In this document: piece after piece, positions 52,401 through 61,400 of the stretch
Layout: every line of letters starts with the position of its first letter
How positions within the stretch are numbered: position 1 is the first letter of the stretch
Assembly: GCF_032854445.1 (NCBI RefSeq)
Contig: NC_088300.1
Coordinates: 1,800,001 to 1,864,000, forward strand
Direction of reading: 5' to 3'
Length of the DNA stretch: 64,000 bases
DNA from: Liolophura sinensis
Taxonomy: Eukaryota > Mollusca > Polyplacophora > Chitonida > Chitonidae
Notes under the pieces: generated by a model
What the model was told of the DNA's origin: nothing
Seen by the model: only the letters and a program-made list of their open reading frames with translations
The model's database searches: none
Made by a program: the position numbers and the translations under genes

Positions 52401-55400
52401 TGATCATCATCATCATCATCATTAGCATTATTATTATTATTATTATTACCTCATTGATTGTGAAAAGATTGAGTGTAAATAAAATGATCAAACTTTTGGT
52501 TGTGGCATTACATTCAAAATAGGGAAATATATAATGTGTTCTGCAATTAAGAATGGAAGCAACCTAGGCAAACCTATCCAGACAATTCATATTTTAGTGT
52601 AATATTACATATTTTTTTCATAATTCATGTAAATCTGTTAGTCAAGAAATCTGATGAGAATTCTTCATGCGCAGTCAGTCATTCATAACAAGTTCAAGGG
52701 TCAAAGAGCATACAAATGTGTAGTTTAGCTCCACACAGTGCATGGTACGCTGACATACTACAATCTAACGAGACCTTGCCATCTCAGGTTTGTGATATAC
52801 TTGTAGACATGTACGTTGTGAATACCTGTACACACCTGAGTCTGACCAGCTCTTACCTGAAGATGATACATACATATATATGTACAAGATAAAAAATCTC
52901 CAGAAAGAAAAAGGTTGTAAGATATGGTGATTAGACACCTGTCATTGAGGTGTTAACGAGGTAATCTCAGGTAAAATGTGAACAGACTTGACGTGTGTCA
53001 TATTCACAGTGAGTGGACATGCCTTGCTTCTGATTGATATCTCTCATCACTGATCGTGGGAAAGATCACAAAGTACAAGTACCTGAATCCTTACATTATC
53101 TTTACTATTGACCTCTGAACTACGCACAGTACAGTCTTAATCTTTACTCTCCTTACTTTGTCTGCACTTGTATAAATCTATGAATCAGCTGGTGTACAGA
53201 CCCGTAAATCAGTACTGTTACTTTACCAAATGTTCTCACTTTTTTTGACAAAGATGATAATTTTGAATACTGCTTTTTGAATTAATGCTTTATTTAGTTT
53301 GTCCATCAGTACAATGATGAACATTTACCACATGTTTAACTGTGCCAGGCAGCTCTGTAGTCTGTAAAGCTGTCTGTCTGTCTGTCTGTTTGTTGGTTGC
53401 ATATTTCACATCTTATCCTTTAAATTGGACCTTTCGATCAATAGGTGCCAAAGTGCAAAGACGACTTTTTTGCAGATGTCGCAGCTGTTGGGAATTTACA
53501 CTTGTTAGAACTTTCACAATACTTTTAAATCTTGTCCACTCCGTCTGAAGACAGTCTGAGAAAAAATGGCTGACACAGTACTTAATGCATTACCAATGCA
53601 GGCAGTTGAGTTCTAGGATGGTTATGTGTGGTATTGTAAATCAGACATGTTAGGGCACTGAGTCAGTTCATATAGGTAAATGTTAAATGTAAACTCTTCA
53701 CGTTGAAGGTCATGTGTGACATGGAGTATAACAGTGTATGTCTAATGTACATGTATATCTGCTAATTTAGTTGCCTGTTGTTGTTGCAGCAAGTTGTAAA
53801 CCTGGTTGTCATGAGACCCATGGATCCTGTAACAAGCCAGGAGAATGCAGGTCAGTGCAATGGTGTGCAGTGGCAGAGAAGTGCTGCTGATGGAAGGAAG
53901 TATACACTTTCTGGTCACTGCTGGGCGAAGGATGGCCAACTTAGGGGTTAAATTTGGCTGACAGAGTAAAGTTTGATGTCGGTGTGAAAGTTGGTTGCTG
54001 AGGTGAAAGTTGGCTGATGAGGTGAATGTTGACTAATCGTTAACTTATTTATTTCACTTGTATTTTACACTGTACTCAAGAATATTTCACTTATACAACG
54101 GCGGCCAGCATTATGGTGGGAGTGGCTGATAAGATGAAAGTTTGCTGCTGAGGTGAAAGTTGGCTACCCAGGGGAAAGTTGACTGATGATGTGAATGTTG
54201 GCTTATGAGATGAAAGTTGGCTGCTGAGATGAAAGTTGGCTGTTGAGGTGAAAGTTGGCTGATGGGTGAATGTTGGCTTATGAGATGAAAGTTGGCTTAT
54301 GAGACGAAAGTTGGTATGAACAGAGCTCAGGTTTGTTCTGATTTGACTGTGTGGGTATGAACAGAGCTCAGGTATGTTCTGATTTGGCTTTGTGAGTATG
54401 AACAGAGCTCAGGTATGTTCTGATTTGACAGTGTGGGTATGAACAGAGCTCAGGTATGTTCTGATTTGGCTCTGTGAGTATGAACAGAGCTCAGGTATGT
54501 TCTGATTTGAGAGTGTGGGTATGAACAGAGCTCAGGTATGTTCTGATTTGGCAATATGGGCATGTTTAGTTAAGTTAGCAGATACCTGTACTGTAAATAC
54601 ATTATACATAATTATTGGCTCACCTGTGCCATACTTGAATACGTTTTGGTCTGTTTCATCGGGGAATTAAGGAGAATGATGTAAACTTGAAAATTAAATA
54701 AAAACGTGACTTGATAGGGATCACATACCACATGGGCACTATTAAATTCCACCTGCAAAATTAGGTCATGTCAGTAGGTGCATTGATAGAATACCAGACT
54801 TGTCATTATTTGTGTTCACACAACAGGCAAGCATCCAGTTATATGGTCTCTTGACATTTCCCATTATATAATGTTTGTAAACATCTCCATTGTTAATCTT
54901 GTACTTGTTGCTTAACGTGAGCTTGTGTGGTAGTTGCCCTTTTCTGCTACAACAACCTTACCTTCTTTGTAAAGGAAAACCAGTGTTGATGCTTATGTTA
55001 GAGGTGAGGTTGGAGGTGAAAGGTCAAGTTTCTTAATGGGGCTCATTAGCAGACCTCCGGTAAAAGACACCGCAGAATTGGTTTAATTTTGGGGGGGTAA
55101 ATAAGTGGATTGGATGATTAAATTTCATGGATATATACGTTTAGTGTGTATATGCATGTATTCCTTTTGCTGTATTGAAACTTAGTGGCTTTACCCATGT
55201 ATCACACAAAGCATTACAATAGGTCTTGACTGGCAATGGTCAGATTAAATTTGGCTGTCAAACAGTGACAACACACCTTAAGCCTGGTACCAGGGGGAAT
55301 ATAACCACTAAGCACCTGATTCCCACACTCCCTGAGGAGACCCGTGTAACACAAGCTCATAACCTATGTTCACATGTCAGGATTGACAGGAAGACAAACA

Positions 55401-58400
55401 CAGGACCAATTGTCAATTGTGTGCCGAACCTTACCTATCCTAGTGGATTATCTGTTGTCTAGGGACAATTACCAGGGAAACTACCGCGGTTCATGTACTC
55501 TTCATATTGTTCGCTTAATTGCTGTGAGGAGCCTCTGTGGCCGAGTGGGGTTAGCACGCCAACAAGAGTTCAAGTCCAACTCATGCTGGCTTCCTCTCCA
55601 GCTGTAAGTGAGAAGATCTGGAAGCAACCAGCAGATGGCCGTGGGTTTCCTCCGAGCTCTGCCCACTTTCCTCCCATCATAATGCTCATCATAGTGAAAT
55701 ATTCTTGAGTACAGTGTAAAACACCAATAAATTAAATAAATAAATAATTACTGTTACTTCAGAAATTCTCAAACTTTATATTGTAGACACTGCATGGATT
55801 GCTATTGCAGATAATCAGTGTAAAAATAGTGCTGATGTAAGGACTGAAGTACCCAGCAGGTAGCCACTGCCCCATGGGGGAGGGGGGGGGGGGGACAAAT
55901 TAAGATTTCATCGATATGCATTAATATAAATCATATTTCAGATATTCAGTTATCGATAATTTTATTGTCAACATCACTAAATCAGTTATCACTATTGATA
56001 AATCATTTATCGATATTTGATTTTGATAAACATTTCGAGGAACAAATGCCTTCCATTCATTTATAATATACCGTAAAATTATAATAGCCTTATCACGACT
56101 CTGTGATGTAATGTACTTTGTACCAAAGTCACTTCATGACGGGGAAGAAAGCAGCTGTGTTACGACTATACCTCACTTCTGTAAGAATCACTTGAGTAAT
56201 CCATCAGTCCAAACCATACTGAGGTGTATGTCTGTCTGTTTGCAGGTGTTCGTTTGGCTGGACAGGACCGCTGTGCGATCAGTGTATTAAGCACCCAGGA
56301 TGTGCCCATGGCAGGTGTATGGGTTCTCCATGGACCTGTTACTGTGAACTCAACTGGGGAGGGATCCTTTGTGATAAAGGTATGAATCACTCCATCACAC
56401 AAACAGTCAATACACCTTTAACTGGAAATAGTATTGTTATATTTGGGCTCAGCGTTTAAGCATTTGTTACTAGTACACGTGTGTGCCTTTATTACTAGTA
56501 CACGTGTGTGCCTTTATTACTAGTACACGTGTGTGCCTTTATTACTAGTATATGTGTGTGCCTTTATTACTAGTATATGTGTGTGCATTTCCATCTTTCT
56601 GCCTAAGGATGATGAAAGATGCTATTATTGCAAATTACCAATTTGGTAAAAATTTAAAATAGAACAATCAGTACTTCTTCTTCATCATATCTGCCATTAT
56701 GATGCTAAATGCCTAAGTTCAAGGGTCACCGTCATAATACTTTCTTAACATGCACATTTGGTAACATGTTCCTTTTGGTGTAAAGTACACCAGCTAGAAA
56801 TGTTTTCCACATTTATAGTTATACTGCAATGTAGTTTCACAAGAAACTTCCACCGTCAAATAAATAACATCAAAGCATTTCAAACATAGGAGGAATTTTG
56901 ATGCAGTTGTCCATTCACCTGTCTGGACAGGGAAGTCAGCCTCCGTGTAATTCTGTGTGGCATGTTAATGGCTGGCAGGACATTTTTTTTATTTGGTGCT
57001 CTTATAATGCTATAATGAATTTACTCCAGGGTGCTGAGCTTGGAATGGTTTATGTTGGATGATATCTCTCAACATTTCTGCTTTGAAAAACATCCGCCAA
57101 TCTTATCTGTTGTCTAGAGACAGCTCCTTCATGTGGGATAGTGTTCTAGTTTTATTAAGCCATCATCTGTTTAGAGTTAAATGTCTCAAGGACATCATCA
57201 CTCAGATGCGCTCATCACGCAGGTTCATCAGACCTCAGGGGAGATAACCCTCATGTAAACAGTGTGATTGAAATGAAACTAAGTGATGCATCATCAACAT
57301 TTCTTTCTGCACATTACCTGAGTTTATTTTCTGCTGTAACCAGTTTTAATCTGGAGGTTCTTTTCTTTCAAACTTGGGTCACGGAGAGCATACTTATACA
57401 GGAGGATTGATCCAGGGGAGACTACTCTGGGAATGGATCATAATGAAAACTTGTTTTGGTTTTTCACACTGAATGGTTTTTATTTCATTTTTTTTCAGTA
57501 ACAACATTGAGGAATCCTTATTATTCAGCCGTAATTTCCAACTTTTCTCTATGATGTGGAATGGTTTGTTTTTCTCCTCAGATTTGAACTACTGCCGTCA
57601 CACCCCTTGTGCCAATAATGGGATCTGCCAAAATATAGCCCCCAATAAGTATGCTTGTTCCTGCCCACCTGGATACTCTGGTCCAAATTGTGAAATAGGT
57701 AAGAAATGATGCATTACAGAGAATGTAAGGTGAAATCAGAAATTTTAAATTCAAAGAAACACTGGACTCTTTTCTCAGTTTTAACTGAGGTTCTGTTGTG
57801 GTACATGTGTAAGATATCGTTCGATATTTCATTAACTGATTAGGCAAAATGGAAATTAATGCTGCTGCATTTGTGATGTAGAATGATGGTAACAGTTCCA
57901 CACTTTTTTTGTAAATTTTGATTTCATTTCTGAACTTGAGCTTTTTTAGCCTCCTTCCATTTTACAATAGGCTCACTTGAAATCATCACATTTTGTAAAG
58001 CAGAATTCTTGGGAAAATGAAAGGAAGACATTTTGTAAAACAGAAGTGTAGAGAAGTTCAAATATGGTTTTGTTTGTTTGTTTTCCAGCAAAACATGCGT
58101 GTTCGGGTACAAGTAATCCATGTCATAATGAGGGCACGTGTATTGAGGTCAGCGGGGACTTTGTTTGTCATTGTAAGCCTGGCTGGACTGGTCGCACCTG
58201 TAGTGACAGTAAGTGATCCCCAGTACCATTCTCCCACCCTCACAGATACATTAGGACGTCAGCTGTTGTTGATTTTAATGATATTGTCATTGATATGACC
58301 TTACATGATTACCTCCCTTTCCTTTGACAGGAGAACCTGGCCTTTGAAGCCAACATATTGTTTTTTGATGAAATAGGAACAAGTGATATCTTATGGAGGT

Positions 58401-61400
58401 GTTTACAGTTTGTCAGTACCCCCAGAATGTACTTAGTACAGGTCACCAGATTGCTTTGTTGATGGTAGTATAAAAGGCTATCTTTTGACTTCAATAGAAG
58501 TGATAGCAAGCATTGGTTTTCCTGTGGGTTGTTTATAGGGTATAATTATTGTGGGTCTTGATTACCAGCATAGTTTTTTCTTGTCGTTTGAGTGAAAGAC
58601 TTGATTAAAGCTTTGGTTTACCTATGCCCTTGCTCTTAAATTATAAATGAGTGTGAGCCTTGATTACAAACTTTGGTTTACCTATGCCCTTGCCCTTAAG
58701 GTGTAAACGAGTGTGAGTCTTGATTACAAACTGTGGTTAACCTATGCCCTTGCCCTTAAGGTGTAAACGAGTGTGAGTCTTGATTACAAACTTTGGTTTA
58801 CCTATGCCCTTGCCCTTAAGGTGTAAACGAGTGTGAGCCTTGATTACAAACTGTGGTTTACCTATGCCCTTGCCCTTAAGGTGTAAACGAGTGTGAGCCT
58901 TGATTACAAACTGTGGTTTACCTATGCCCTTGCCCTTAAGGTGTAAACGAATGTGAGTCTTGATTAAAACTTTGGTTTACCTATGCCCTTGCCCTTAAGG
59001 TGTAAATGAGTGTGAGCCTTGATTGCAAACTTTGGTTTACCTATGCCCTTGCCCTTAAGGTGTAAACGAGTGTGAGCCTTGATTACAAACTTTGGTTTAC
59101 CTACGCCCTTGCCCTTAAGGTGTAAACGAGTGTGAGTCTTGATTACAAACTTTGGTTTACCTATGCCCATGCCCTTAAGGTGTAAACGAGTGTGAGCCTT
59201 GATTACAAACTTTGGTTTATCTATGCCCTTGCTTTTAAGGCATAAATGGGTGTGTCTTGATTACAAACTTTGATTTACCTGTCACATTACTCATCAGGTA
59301 TAAACGAGTGTGAGTCAAACCCATGTCAGCATGGTGGGAGTTGTCTGGACAAGGTTAACGGCTACACATGTCAGTGTACACCTGGATGGCAGGGACCCCA
59401 CTGTCAGCTGGATGCAGATGAGTGTCATGGAAGCCCCTGCGTCAATGCCTATGCGTGTCAGAATCTGGTTGGAGGTTACCTCTGTAAATGTCAGGCAGGC
59501 TGGACTGGCAAGCTTTGTGATATTAGTAAGTCTTACATCTAACAAGGGGAAAAATCGCGTGGTTTTGATTTTCCTTTCTTTGATATCACAGTGTGTTGTA
59601 TCCTGTTTTACATATACTCCGAGTTCAAGTTTAGATTTATCAAATTTCAGTTTTGGGAGGATTAAAGTCTGCAACTTGTGGTTTGTACAGCGTTTCAGAT
59701 CATCCATTAAGTGCTTATACGTTTATGTGTTCAGAATAGATACTATGTTCATTTGACAAACTTTGTAGTTATTCAAGAAAAAGTAATGATTAGATCTCTA
59801 AAAACAGTTTACTTGTTTTTCCAGACGTAAATGACTGTTCAGGACAGTGTCAACATGGCTCAACCTGTGTGGTACGTGACTTCACATATAATGTCCACTC
59901 TTTCTCATCAGTCTGGTGTAAAACCAGCCATAGATGCCAGTTTCACAGACACTATTTCTCATGACTTCAAACAGGGATGTTTAGTCACATAAATTGCCAA
60001 AATGTATGAATTAAATAAATAAAATGTGTACATTTCATATGGAGAACTGATGCTTTTCATATAGCACATTTAATGGTTAAAAAGTCTCCACATCTTTTGG
60101 TCGAATTTAAATATTTTGGCATGTTATGTATATATGTGTACATGTATATATATATATGTGTGTATTTATATTTCTGATGTCATTCATTGTTGGTAATCAG
60201 GACCTGGTCAGTGGTTACATGTGTGCCTGCCTGCCGGGTTACACAGGCAAGGACTGTGAGACCAACATCGACGAGTGCAGTAGCAACCCGTGTCAAAATG
60301 GCGGCCAGTGCCATGACATAGTCGCCGGTTACCAGTGTATTTGTCACTATGGTTACACAGGACAGAACTGTGAGATCGACGTGGACCGATGTAATCCTAA
60401 CCCCTGTATGATGGGGTCTACTTGTTTCAACCTGCCAGGGGACTACTTCTGTCACTGCAGGAAGGGGTATGCGGGGAAGAATTGCTCCCAGAGCAAGCCA
60501 CTTTGTCAGACTGAGACATGCCAAGGTAACAAGTGCCTCAGATGTGTCTACAGATGTTCAGTTCTAAGTGATATTAGCATTTTTGTGTGAATCAAATCAT
60601 TTTGAAGAGCAGGTGTTCAGTATCCAAAGAGAAATACATGAACATATGTGGCATGTATTCACTTCATAATGTTTCAGTCTGCTTGTTCAGAATTGTCTCC
60701 CCTTGACATAAGCAAACAGGCCTGAGACAGTACAATGTTATGGTGAATGTGCGAGTAAATTAAGATTGAATAGTGGACAAGACTCAGATTTCCAATTCAA
60801 GCTGATATACACAGAGGACTTTATGTTTAACAGATTTAGATGAGAACATTTTTGAACAGATTTCAAATTCAAGTGATAAACACAGACAGGAATTCTGCCA
60901 AGAAATAAATTTTCAGTCTGTTGGAGGCAGAGGGTTGGTGGTAGAGGGGTGGGCAGAGAGCAAGAGGGTGGTGTACCCCCTCCAATTTTGAGTCTTTTGA
61001 TAAGGTGTAATTAACGAAATCTGTAGTAAAATTCCTGTGTTGTATCAGAGCCTGCAGATGAGCAAGCCGGTGCAACGAAAATATGTCCCAAAACTTAGGT
61101 AAATTCAGGTGAATTACATTTGCTGGTAGCTTTGCGGTCTTGCGGACAGTTTTTATCTCACTCCATGGCGAATATGAGGGGCAATTCCCAGCCAAGAAAT
61201 GGCTGTGAACTTTTAAAATTGGGTAAGATCTATTTCTCAGCTGAGAAGCTATCCATAGCAAAATATGTATATGGGAACAGAGCCTCGTGCTGACTTATTT
61301 GGTGGAACAAAAATATGATAAAACACTTACGGCAAAAGTCTAAAGAGGTACATTCGCCGACAGCTTTGTTGTCCTCTGGACAATTTTATCTCATTCTGTG

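Larger units (their letters stand above)
53851..56245 (+). other. Jagged intron within EGF1
   Basis: 2.4 kb, bounded by gtcagt and gtttgcag. It holds a ~18-bp array split by a SINE fragment, a 41-bp array, a complete SINE and a G tract at about 55875-55894, the main ones listed separately. Confidence 0.85.

Noticed and set aside
28024-53062. matches to the CSL/Su(H) site YGTGGGAA (28024, 32899, 50949, 53055, and reverse at 4045 and 4192) as Notch feedback sites
   Set aside because: About four matches are expected by chance on both strands of 64 kb, so six is not informative, and two are copies within one repeat.
55538-55577. tRNA gene suggested by A and B boxes
   Set aside because: The boxes belong to the head of a SINE with body, A-rich tail and target duplication; the cloverleaf is not intact.
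58964-59170. lysine-rich repetitive open frame on the - strand
   Set aside because: It is the complement of the 60-bp minisatellite, whose period is a multiple of three.
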